Below are positions 11,196 through 19,943 of a DNA stretch of 64,000 nucleotides, one piece after another. The stretch lies in assembly GCA_963082875.1 (NCBI GenBank), contig OY720103.1:3720001-3784000 (forward strand). The letters are read 5' to 3'. The notes beneath the pieces were generated by a model. That model had not been told where the DNA came from, did not search any database, and saw only the letters and a program-made list of their open reading frames with translations. Every line of letters starts with the position of its first letter. The stretch's first letter is position 1. Position numbers and translations under genes: made by a program. The DNA is from Corella eumyota. Its lineage: Eukaryota; Chordata; Ascidiacea; Phlebobranchia; Corellidae.

Positions 11196-12667
11196 TCATT
11201 CTTTTAAAGCTTTTTTAACAAAATTTTCTAACTCATCATCCTCTACATTCCCTTCAAATTTTTCAACAGATTCACCATTTTTAAATAACATTATTGTAGG
11301 AACTGCCCTAATCTAAAACAAAAATCTTTTAATTATGTTCCCATAAAATAAGAATGTTATTTTTTTTCCATACCCCTTAAGGGGATAGGTTTTTTGATAT
11401 TATTATTGGGGTAAGGGTGTGCGGTTTGGGACGTGTTTAAGCTATCCGTAAACGCCGGGCTCAAGGGCGAATAGTGTGGCATTGGTGCGGCCCGAACGTG
11501 AAACCTTTCGACTTGTAGTCCGACGCCATGACCGGTTTACCACACTACCAGACTATTTTTTTTTGGAAATATATATATCCTCGATGTGGGAAAGTCGATT
11601 GCGCGACTTAAACATAGAGTAACATCAGTTACTCCGACCCAGTTTCAAGTTGCCTGTGGCAGTTTGGGATATTATAGAGACTATAATTGCCCGGTAATTA
11701 TGCTGCTGATTAAGTGCTGGCTCAGCAGGAGTTCATACCGTTTATAGCGCCTTACTTAAGGGCGCTACAGCATGAGATCAGTGGGAATTGAACCCACGAC
11801 CTCATGTGTGGTGTAGCAAGAGTTCTTACCACTACACCACACTGTCAGTCATGTTATTGTTATTGTCAATTATGTTATTGTTATTGTCAATTTGCAAAAT
11901 TCACTAGCAGCATTGTCTAGTGGTCAAAACACTTGGCTTTTCCACATAAGGTCATGTGTTTGATCCCCACTGTTTTCATGCTGTATGGCTCTTGAGTAAG
12001 GGTTTATAAACACTTTAAACATTATAAAAAAACCTTATGTTTTATCGCAACATCTGCAAAGTCATCTACATCTACTTTAGCCAACATCACTTTTCCTCCA
12101 TGCTTGTCAACCTCTCTCTCCAACCTCGGACCCAACATTTTACAGGGAGCACACCATCTGTAACAAAAATAAAAATATCAATATTAAAGCCATAAATTTA
12201 TATATACAAATACTGATTCCTATTGAATGATATGTATGTATATATATATATATATATATTTAGGAAACTTAATAGATCCTAATTTGTTACAATAATATTT
12301 TTTGAATTTTAATGAACTTACTGAGCATGAAAATCAACAATTATAGGAATCTTGGCATAAAGAACTCTGGAATTAAATTCGTCGTCATCTTGAACATTGA
12401 AGTTGGTCGTTTTTTCAATTTTTTGTGTGTAGAAGCGTTTGTGTATTGAAGGTGTAGCCAAAGATATATTTGGTTGAAATGTTTCTTAGCACAGAATTTA
12501 GTAAAATAAAAATAACTAATTTTTAAACAAAATCAAAGATAAATTTATTAAAATTAATCCTTACTTGATTTTAATACACTTGATATTGATAATGCATTTA
12601 GTCTACATCTTGTTGTTGAAAAGAGCAAATCCTTGCTTAAACGTAAACATACTCTTGAACAATTCAT
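11196..12667 (-). CDS. TXN2: Thioredoxin 2, mitochondrial
   Basis: Four exons on the minus strand (12565-12667, 12322-12484, 12034-12157, 11196-11312) give 168 residues, close to the ~166 of vertebrate TXN2. The N-terminus [20 protein letters not shown] is basic, hydroxylated and acid-free until SKD, as in a mitochondrial presequence. The thioredoxin fold follows: VDFHAQWCAPCK active site (CxxC, split by the intron at 12158-12321), [10 protein letters not shown], the cis-proline loop [13 protein letters not shown], and the C-terminal helix. It would reduce protein disulfides in the mitochondrial matrix, with thioredoxin reductase and peroxiredoxin 3 as family-known partners. Intron 3 (11313-12033) carries SINE copies in both orientations. 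Confidence 0.93.
11365..11555 (-). repeat. Possible second tRNA-derived SINE family
   Basis: GC-richer than its surroundings. On the minus strand it begins like a tRNA: an A-box-like TGGTAGTGTGGTAAACCGG, then a B-box-like GGTTTCACGTTC about 40 bases on. It differs from the common SINE in this window. It abuts that SINE at 11579. Only one copy was found, so the call rests on tRNA-like layout. Confidence 0.35.
11579..11850 (-). repeat. Full-length tRNA-derived composite SINE (Cics-1-like)
   Basis: Read on the minus strand: A-box-like GTGGTGTAGTGGTAAGAAC, B-box-like GGGTTCAATTCCC, a shared body (GCTGTAGCGCC, GGTATGAACTC, GCTGAGCCAGCAC, GGGCAATTATAGTC) and an end TTTCCCACATCGAGGATA followed by a TA/A-rich tail. 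This is the best complete copy in the window and lies in TXN2 intron 3. Naming it Cics-1-like is from memory of Ciona repeats. Confidence 0.8.
11852..11892. repeat. Short tandem repeat next to the SINE
   Basis: Two copies of a ~20-bp unit built from TTATTGTTATTGTCAA immediately beside the SINE head. Confidence 0.6.
11907..12012 (+). repeat. SINE head fragment, opposite orientation
   Basis: Plus-strand tRNA-like head (GCATTGTCTAGTGGTCAAAA, GTTTGATCCCCACTG, CATGCTGTA...CTTGAGTAAGG) that stops after the first part of the body. It lies about 60 bp from the full-length minus-strand copy. Confidence 0.65.
12236..12260. repeat. TA microsatellite
   Basis: A run of (TA)n in TXN2 intron 2. Confidence 0.8.
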
Positions 12668-13843
12668 TATTTTTAATTTTCTTTATGCAATTAAAATTTG
12701 TAAGTAAAATTTGTAATTAGAAAGATTTATTTATTGCAACAAAAGAAATTTAAAAATGACAATGTGACTATAGGCAAATAGGTTCCTTTTTGCTTTAGAA
12801 CCTTAATTTATGCAAGACTCCTGGGAACTTTAAGTTGGCAGGTGGGTAAATTAACTTCCAACAGTTTAAATAACCCCTAAAAAGTTGGTATTTGTTCCCC
12901 CCTAACTTAGAACTCTTTACCACATGAGCACAACAACTTTAACAATAATTAAATAAATCTGATAACAATGTAACATTAAAGATTGTCTAAATACGAAAGA
13001 AAACAGAGAAACTTCTGTCAAGTTCAAAGTTTACTCAACGCCCGCGCTCTGCACCAAAGCGCAGTGCCCACCCAAGGGGATATTTGTGTTGCCGTTGACT
13101 GAATTCATAGACATAATATAATGCATCTTTTTATATTTATCCTCTATGTGGAAAGGCGTTATTACAACTTCAACTTAAGGTAACATTAATAAGCCCAACC
13201 TAGTCTTGAATTGCTTTGGCAGTTTTTGGTAATATAGAATATAATTGCCCAGCAATTAAGCTGCTAATTAAGTGTGGGTTAAGCAGGGGTTTATAACTAT
13301 TTACAGAGCATTACCCAAGCTCCCTACAGATTGAGAACAGTGGGGTTTAAACCCAGGACCTAATGTAGTAAAGCTAAGTGCTCTAACCACCACACCAAGC
13401 TGTCCATCTAATAACTATTTTTAAACTAAAACATCTTAATTAAATTAATATTTAAAATATTTTTTACTAGGTTAAGTATATATATTTTTAAATCAAGTAA
13501 ATGTATTAGAAAAGCTACATAATATAAATCATTACCCTAAATAAATATACTTTTTACCCTTTTGGTTTTAACAATTTTTCTGTATAAATGTTTTTTTTAA
13601 CAAACTGGCTAAAATTAACATTTCTTTAATAACTATTAAAACAGCAGTGTAGAATTTTCTATGAAAAAAAATTAGTACAAAAAGACATTTTAAAATTCAC
13701 AGTGGCTAAGGTGCAAAAAAATCATAAAACAGCCTAAATTAAGCTAAATGTCTTCTATTTTGAAGTGTTTATATAAAGAAGTTAAACTTCTAGAGCTCAA
13801 TGTTTTTATCAGGCTAAATTACAAAAACAGTCTTAAGTTCGGT
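12668..13843. other. Spacer between TXN2 and MATCAP
   Basis: About 1.2 kb: the promoter of TXN2 (minus strand) and the 3' UTR of the MATCAP-type gene. It contains the SINE at 13141-13405. The plus-strand frames here are not supported as genes. Confidence 0.5.
13141..13405 (-). repeat. Diverged SINE copy
   Basis: Same layout as the copy at 11579-11850 in the same orientation. The tail motif TCCTCTATGTGGAAAGG is followed by the body and by a tRNA-like head (plus-strand CACCACACCAAGCTG). More diverged, so probably older. Confidence 0.7.
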
Positions 13844-16346
13844 TTATTCTTTCTCAATTTTATTTGTATCTTCGTCATTTTCTTTTGTATTTTCTTTCAA
13901 CCATTCTTCCAGTCCATTCACCTTCACAATCAAGTCCAAACGAGCTCTGTACTCTTCCAAATCACTCATGAAACTTGGTATTTTCGTTCGTTCTGCATTG
14001 TAATGTGGTTTCAGCATCTCTATGTCTTCACTTGATATTTTTCCCATGGTACAAAGTAAGTGGAAGTCGAGAGTATGTCGAACTTGCAACAAGGACAGAA
14101 TCCCAGTCAGGTAAACTTGGTCTTTACAAAAGCAACCTGTGGTAAATAAACAATATAAATATTGCTATTTTTCTTTATTTTTAAATTTCAAAGAATAATT
14201 AGCTAACCTGGGTTTGCTGTGTTGACTTGACCTCTTTTAGTTCTTAAACAATAATCCCATCTTACTTCTGGGTTTTCTACAAATTGGCCTAAATGTTCAA
14301 AGAGGTCGGCAAACGATAAACGTGAAGCTTGGTAAACTGTGTAATATAATATTGCAGATCGCCATAGAGAAGGATCCCTAAAAAATAATTTTATTTAAAA
14401 TTTCAAAGCACCTTCTTTTTTAAAGGTGAAAAAATATAAAAAACACAGCCCTACTTGCGAAGAAGAACGCTATGTAGGCTAGCGAGGCCTTCTTCGGTTG
14501 GGTTGGCAGGTTTAAGACCCATTTGTCTTCTTACTTTAGCATTGTGCCACACTTGCTGTCTGTTGTTGTGAAATCTCATATGATGAGTTCCTAAAACAAT
14601 TTCATTTCGTGATGTTATTTATTTTTATCGACTTAATTTTTTTTTACATAAAGAAATTGCTTTAATTGTTTAATAGAAATGAAAAAATGGAATCAAATTA
14701 AAATATTAATAAAGTATGTACCTATTTCGTGTCTAAGTAGGCCTTCTACCCACATTTTCTTGGCCGCATTTTCCCTTATACTAAGGGTGGGTCTGCCGCC
14801 ATTGATAGTCATTGCAGCTCGTGAGATTAAATCGTTGCTGATATTAACGACCACATCGCCAGAAAATCCCTCCTTTTCAAGGTAGCGTCTGGTAGTGTTC
14901 CACAGTTGAGTTTTTGATAGAATTCGGCCACCTGTTGCCCATTCAAAACTCTCATAATTCCCATATCTCTGCAACACTTGCCTCATAATTGCAACAGCCT
15001 GTTGGTATAAATAATTATACATTGAATATACCAATCTTTATCATTTTGTAAGGACAAGAAGCATATCATGTTAAGTTAAATTCGTGATATCAAATTGATA
15101 TTGTGAAATATGAAAATTTACCTGTGGAAGGTAGTTTGAAGAAGCTCTATTGTATCTATTGAGCACAACATCGCTTGCTGGATAGTCATATTTAAACTGG
15201 GGATTGTATGTGAACCCTGACTTAAAAAACTTGAATTTTTCTTCTTCAACGTTGCTGGGTTTTATACAGGCTAAGAGACACAAGCTTTTTTTAACCTTGA
15301 CAGTCGCAGATTTCGATCGTATTTTTTGTTGAGTTTGTGTTTTCTCTCTTGCTGATAAGGAGCGGCGTCCTTGTTTTTTAGTGTTGGCACGAGCACTTCT
15401 ACTAAGCCTTTCCTCCATTGATGTCATTGAGTTTATTTTGGAATTTCTATAGAGAAATTTACAAATGTTGTTCAAAACATGTTACCATTGCCTTTAACAT
15501 GTTATGAAATTAAGTTTCATTGTGTGATAACAATGAAACAACAAATTAACAATAGAATACATAGAAACCTAATTTATTTCAAACCCTTTAGTACTTCGTA
15601 AAACCACATTTACATAATTTTTAAGTAATATTCCAAAACTACATTAAATACCTTTGTAAAATTGTACGTTGCACTGGTAAACTTTTTGATTTGGAAACCA
15701 CAGGGGCTGAATTGGATGGAGCACGTTGCAAACACTTTGCTCGATTTCCTTTTAGAGTTAAATTAAAAGTACTTGCAGTAACTGAAGGGTGTAATTCATT
15801 TAATGTTTGATCAACAGGTCTGGTTATAGTTTCTCTAGAAATGTCTTGTGTATAACCAGATAAATTCAAATCGTGTAAACTATGAAGGTCATCTTTCATC
15901 TCTGGGTTTATTGGTAATATTTTCTTATTACTATTAGTCAATGAAAAATTTTTTAAATCAGTGAGTCCATGATATGTTACTGCGCCCTCAGCTTCTTCTA
16001 AGCCGCGTTCATTTACAATAAACTGCTCACTTAGATCAAGGTTGTTTTCCCTTTCTTTCTTTTTCGGCTCATAGACAGGAAAAATGGGCTTCCTTGTTGT
16101 ATCCTTGTTTAACGACGAAGAAGTTCCCATTGCAATTGAGGGAAATCTGTGTTTGGTTTTACTCAATTCGAAAGCAGCAAAACTTCTTGTTGCACATATC
16201 GTGCGACTGCTCTGAGATGATGTTACATCAGACACACTCCGGTGTAATGCCGGCAGTATACTCCGTTCAAGTTTTGGGCAGCGGTGTAAACGATATGTAG
16301 CAGTTCTTAAATTTCCATGGGAAAAGTCACTGTTGTTTAACCCCAT
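13844..16346 (-). CDS. MATCAP: MATCAP-family tubulin tyrosine carboxypeptidase (KIAA0895/KIAA0895L family)
   Basis: Six minus-strand exons (15652-16346, 15122-15446, 14722-14998, 14455-14590, 14208-14377, 13844-14136) join in frame to 631 residues. The zinc-site motif RHEIGTHH spans the junction between exons 3 and 4; HEIGTH is the hallmark of the DUF1704/MATCAP peptidases. The surrounding catalytic-domain sequence (NYDYPASDVVLNRY-type start, then GLLRHEIG, then KPANPTEEGLASL) fits the family. Known members remove the C-terminal tyrosine of alpha-tubulin on microtubules. The N-terminal ~300 residues are basic, Ser/Thr-rich and look disordered, making this longer than the ~470-residue human MATCAP1. 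Whether it is MATCAP1, MATCAP2 or a pre-duplication single gene cannot be told here. Confidence 0.85.
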
Positions 16347-16597
16347 TTAAATTTAATTACAAACCACCTACACAGTTAAGCCCAACAGCTTATTATGTAG
16401 AAAACTAAATTCAATAAATGTATATTAAGTTGAAATTTAAATAAACAAATAAATTAATTTACCAATTTAAAATTTGCATATTAACAGTAAGCAATTAAAA
16501 ACAAGAATATAATTAGGTTTTAATAGTGAGCAGCATAAATGCAATACTGTAATGTTGCAAATAACATATAGGAATAAACAAAAAAACAAAGTAAAAT

Positions 16598-17482
16598 CTA
16601 AGCGGATTCAGTTTTTAAATTTAAATCATCAACTGCTTTACCATCTTTTTTAGGTTTATTTTCGTCTTGTATTTGAGGTTGTGTTATGTCATCTTCACGT
16701 TCATAATAGGGCTTTTGATAGTACTGAGAGTTACTGCTAAGAGTTCGCATTGCAAACCAATAACGTACCCATAAAACAATCATAATCGCCACTAAAAATA
16801 TTGCCACTATTTTGTTAGGCTCTTGATTGTCTGAAGGTTGATATTGTGTTTTAAAAGAACTGGTCCTATTTCTTGGATGTGATTTTTTATTTGTATTATA
16901 TATACTATCCCAATAATCAAATAAAGGGTCTCTGCGCTGGTGTTTATAAGTTCTATTTCGGTAGTCTGCATTGTTTTGCTGATAACTTTGTGAATTTCTC
17001 CAATATTCGTAAGGGTTTTCGTAATTGTTGTAGGTTCTAGATCGCTTTTCACTAGATTTGTAGTAGGCTTGTTTCCACACATCCTCCGGACCTGAGGAGG
17101 TATTTCTATATCCCCATGCATGCTGTGATCTATTGCGTTGCGTAGAAGAAGCATTGAATCTCATATCATATTCTCTTTTTTTTGCAGAGTCGCTAAGCAC
17201 ACTGTAAGCGTCATTAATCTTAACAAATTTTTCGTGCATAGATGCATTACCTTGGTGTTTATCAGGATGATATTCCTTACATTTTTTGAGGTAGTTTTCC
17301 TTAATTTCTGCAGAGGTTGCATTGTTTGTTACTCCCAAGGTCTTATAATGATCAAAGGCCTTTCCTGACGTGGAAAGCATGCGATGAATATTTGAAACAT
17401 TGGTTTTTACAGCAAACCTGCTTAAAACAATCAATTTTTGCCGGATAATTGAGTGGCGCATATCTGATTTTACAAAAAACAA
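16598..17482 (-). CDS. DNAJC4: DNAJC4-like membrane J-domain protein
   Basis: A single-exon frame of 294 residues. Residues ~43-105 form a J domain (HYKTLGVTNNATSAEIK, HPD in KEYHPDKHQGNASMHEKF, then INDAYSVLSD). The phrase HPDK..GN.S.H.KF resembles DNAJC4 more than DNAJC30. A Tyr/Asn/Arg-rich linker follows, then one transmembrane helix (IVAIFLVAIMIVLWVRYWF) and a charged tail. J proteins stimulate Hsp70 ATPase; the membrane is not certain, though the basic N-terminus could target mitochondria. The ATG at 17482 gives MFFVKSDMRH; a second ATG seven codons on gives MRHSIIRQKL, and I cannot choose between them. It lies 251 bp upstream of MATCAP on the same strand. Confidence 0.75.
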   Translation of the reverse strand: MFFVKSDMRHSIIRQKLIVLSRFAVKTNVSNIHRMLSTSGKAFDHYKTLGVTNNATSAEIKENYLKKCKEYHPDKHQGNASMHEKFVKINDAYSVLSDSAKKREYDMRFNASSTQRNRSQHAWGYRNTSSGPEDVWKQAYYKSSEKRSRTYNNYENPYEYWRNSQSYQQNNADYRNRTYKHQRRDPLFDYWDSIYNTNKKSHPRNRTSSFKTQYQPSDNQEPNKIVAIFLVAIMIVLWVRYWFAMRTLSSNSQYYQKPYYEREDDITQPQIQDENKPKKDGKAVDDLNLKTESA

Positions 17483-18319
17483 ACACTTAAATATTAACGA
17501 AAAAAAACAATTTGATAATATAATAATTCTTTACTTGATTTTTTAAATAACCCATAAGTTCATAACAATAATTTTAGTAGTTTTACAAGTTTTAGGACAT
17601 ATTTTTACGCTTTTTTTGTGAAAATTTGTAATGAAAGTGCAATAACTGATACTAGTGACGTCATATCTTAGCCAGTATCTAAACATTAGTATACTAAGCA
17701 ATTGACTTACTAATTTTATGCAAGAATTACTAACTAACTAATAAAGTTATTTTGTATTAAAAAGGTTTGTAAAAAAAAGCTATTTTAATAAATTTATAAC
17801 TTAATTGTTTTTAAATGTTTAGTTTATAGGTAGTCTATAACAAAAGTTACTTCCACTTTGTAAAGCATTTATACATTACGTAACTAAGCAAAAAGCTCCT
17901 AAACGTAATACATTTACTGGTTTAACAGTTCAATAGTTAAGAAGTCTCTGTCTGCCGACAAATTCTGTTAAGAATTTAAATTAAACCTTGCTTTAACGTA
18001 TTAAAATGCGCTTAATCCTAGCCAGACCAATGTGGCCGTATTGTCAGTCGGCATATCTAAAAATAGACCGATTTATAGCCAGACACATGATAGCCTTGAT
18101 AAATCCTTTGTATTCGAAAACACGTGAATGTTATAGGAGGGTTATTGAAAGCTTGTCATCTGCGCGGTAACACACAGAGTGGCACTTTTTGTTAATTTAA
18201 TTGTGTGCTTCGTCACGTAACAACGGCAGGGTCATATAACGAAGTCAAAATATAAAAGCAAAGTGAACTGGGTTGACTTGCTAATTTTTCCTTGTTAATT
18301 CTACTCAGCTATTTCTTGT
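17483..18319. promoter_or_regulatory. Divergent promoter region of the DNAJC4-like gene and ELP5
   Basis: About 840 bp between genes that diverge. It contains CACGTG near 18122 and a CRE-like TCACGTAA near 18212. The promoter role is inferred from gene orientation; no TATA or mapped start is claimed. Confidence 0.45.
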
Positions 18320-19336
18320 ATGTTTTCAAATTCAAACTATTTTTGTGCCACTTTTAATGGTAAATTGTTGTGTAAATTTTTGCAGATAATTTTACATAAA
18401 CTTTTTTGTTTTAGGAATATAGAAGATCAAAATATGCTGGGCAATCTATTAAGTCAAAATATTTCTGAATTAATTCTTATCTCCGAAGAAACAGGATTGC
18501 CAAACTTCGGTTTATTTTATGGATTTATTTCGAAAAGTATTTCAGCCCATGTGTTTTTATTTGAACAATCACCTGAGGAATTTAATTCTAAAATAAAAAA
18601 CCAGCATAACATTACGATTCACAACTTCTACACAGACCCTTTGGGTTGGAATAATGATAAAAAACAAAGTTTTAAAGATACTGTTTTGGAATTAATTGCT
18701 GATGAAAATGCACATAGTATAACTGTGTTTATAGACTCTGTTAGTGAAATGCTAAGGCAATGCCTGAATGATTGCGGATTAACTTACCGATTAATACAAT
18801 TATTAAGAACAAATGTAAAACAAGTAGTGTTGATGCTACATACAAGTCAAGTAACTGAAAATGTGCAAGTTTCATTACAACACATGGCTGATGCTACATT
18901 GCATATAAGAACTGAGTATCAAGAGATGAAAGATGTTATATCAGCATTAAAATATGAGGAAGGATCAAAATCTGTGCTAATTTGTAAGGCAGTTCTTCGC
19001 AAAAAAAATGGAAAAGTAAGTGTAACAAAAGAGCGAATTTTTTTCAACGAGGATTATTTTATTTCAGCCAAACCTTGGGCCCCAGTTCTTCTAACGAACA
19101 ACTCAACAACAGAATTTAAATCAGATGATTCGGATAAGGAAATAACAGAAAATTTAACTTTTAATTTGAATTTATCGGCCAATGAGAAAGCGGCAAAAAG
19201 CAGATTGGTGATGCCATACACACAATCTAAACTAGATATTAAATTTGAGGAGGAAAAAAGTGGAAGGATATTTTATGAGGCAGATGATGTTGATGACTTC
19301 GATGAGGAAGATCCTGATGATGATTTGGAGTTTTAA
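18320..19336 (+). CDS. ELP5: Elongator complex protein 5
   Basis: A 338-residue frame if the ATG at 18320 is used. ELP5 is the RecA-fold subunit that pairs with ELP4 and ELP6 in the Elongator accessory ring, which modifies wobble uridines of tRNAs. Diagnostic features are the C-terminal block LTFNLNLSANEKAAKSRLVM followed by PYTQ and an acidic end (DDVDDFDEEDPDDDLEF), both typical of ELP5. The core has SITVFIDSVSEML and QVVLMLHTSQ, matching the Walker-B-like strand region of the family. The first ~38 residues are unusual. An alternative start at 18435 (MLGNLLSQN), or a short 5' intron (GT near 18360, acceptor ...TTTTAG near 18414), would give about 300 residues, nearer the family. Confidence 0.85.
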   Translation: MFSNSNYFCATFNGKLLCKFLQIILHKLFCFRNIEDQNMLGNLLSQNISELILISEETGLPNFGLFYGFISKSISAHVFLFEQSPEEFNSKIKNQHNITIHNFYTDPLGWNNDKKQSFKDTVLELIADENAHSITVFIDSVSEMLRQCLNDCGLTYRLIQLLRTNVKQVVLMLHTSQVTENVQVSLQHMADATLHIRTEYQEMKDVISALKYEEGSKSVLICKAVLRKKNGKVSVTKERIFFNEDYFISAKPWAPVLLTNNSTTEFKSDDSDKEITENLTFNLNLSANEKAAKSRLVMPYTQSKLDIKFEEEKSGRIFYEADDVDDFDEEDPDDDLEF

Positions 19337-19943
19337 ATTTTGCTAAAATTTAGAATTTTTGCTCGAAAAAATTTTTATAAAAATGTAAAAAATTTTTGAC
19401 CTTGAAATTTTCATTCAAATTTTTTGATTTAGTTTATTTAGTAGGTATGCTTTTATTATGTTATAAACTTTATAAAAAAATCTTGAATTAACAAAATTTA
19501 CTAAGTCACCACAAATGGCATGATTTTTCAAATATAAAGGACCTAAAATTTAGAGAGCAAAAGTTGGATCACAGTTAAATGAATGCCACATTGTTAAGTC
19601 TGTTCAGTGACTTAATGTTATGCCTAATTTAACTCAGAACGTACATCTTTCCTTTTAGGAAGCCTGCCTGCTCTTTGTGCAGTGCAGGTGTCCGAGAGGT
19701 CAGAGACATTTATTTTATTATTTTAAAATTTATTTCATAAAGTTCAAGAGTGGTGTGTAGTCTGTGCACAATTCTTTTCTGCATTGATCAATATCGTTTT
19801 TGTTTAAATTTATAAACCTTTTCTGTTATGTTGTAATTTATAACATATTTTTTATCTACACTGGAAAAAAAGAAGAAAGTTTCAATTATTTAATTTTTTT
19901 TTAGTTTCTTTAGGGTCAAAATTTAAAAATAACTGTTAAAAAA
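19337..19943 (+). other. Spacer between ELP5 and MED14
   Basis: About 600 bp of AT-rich DNA, presumably the ELP5 3' UTR and MED14 promoter/5' UTR. The segment at 19507-19520 (CACCACAAATGGCA) matches one end of the 140-bp repeat seen at 42181, but the rest does not clearly follow. Confidence 0.4.

Noticed and set aside
11800-11850. tRNA-like sequences with good A and B boxes (also at 53540, 57010, 63807)
   Set aside because: Each continues into the common SINE body and lacks a complete cloverleaf, so these are SINE heads and not tRNA genes.
13748-14035. Plus-strand 95-residue frame
   Set aside because: It lies antisense to the last MATCAP exon, is Phe/Ile/Cys-rich and has no protein-like pattern.
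16807-17154. Second frame on the minus strand within the J-protein gene
   Set aside because: It overlaps the DNAJC4-like frame in another phase and has no domain. The J-domain frame is continuous.
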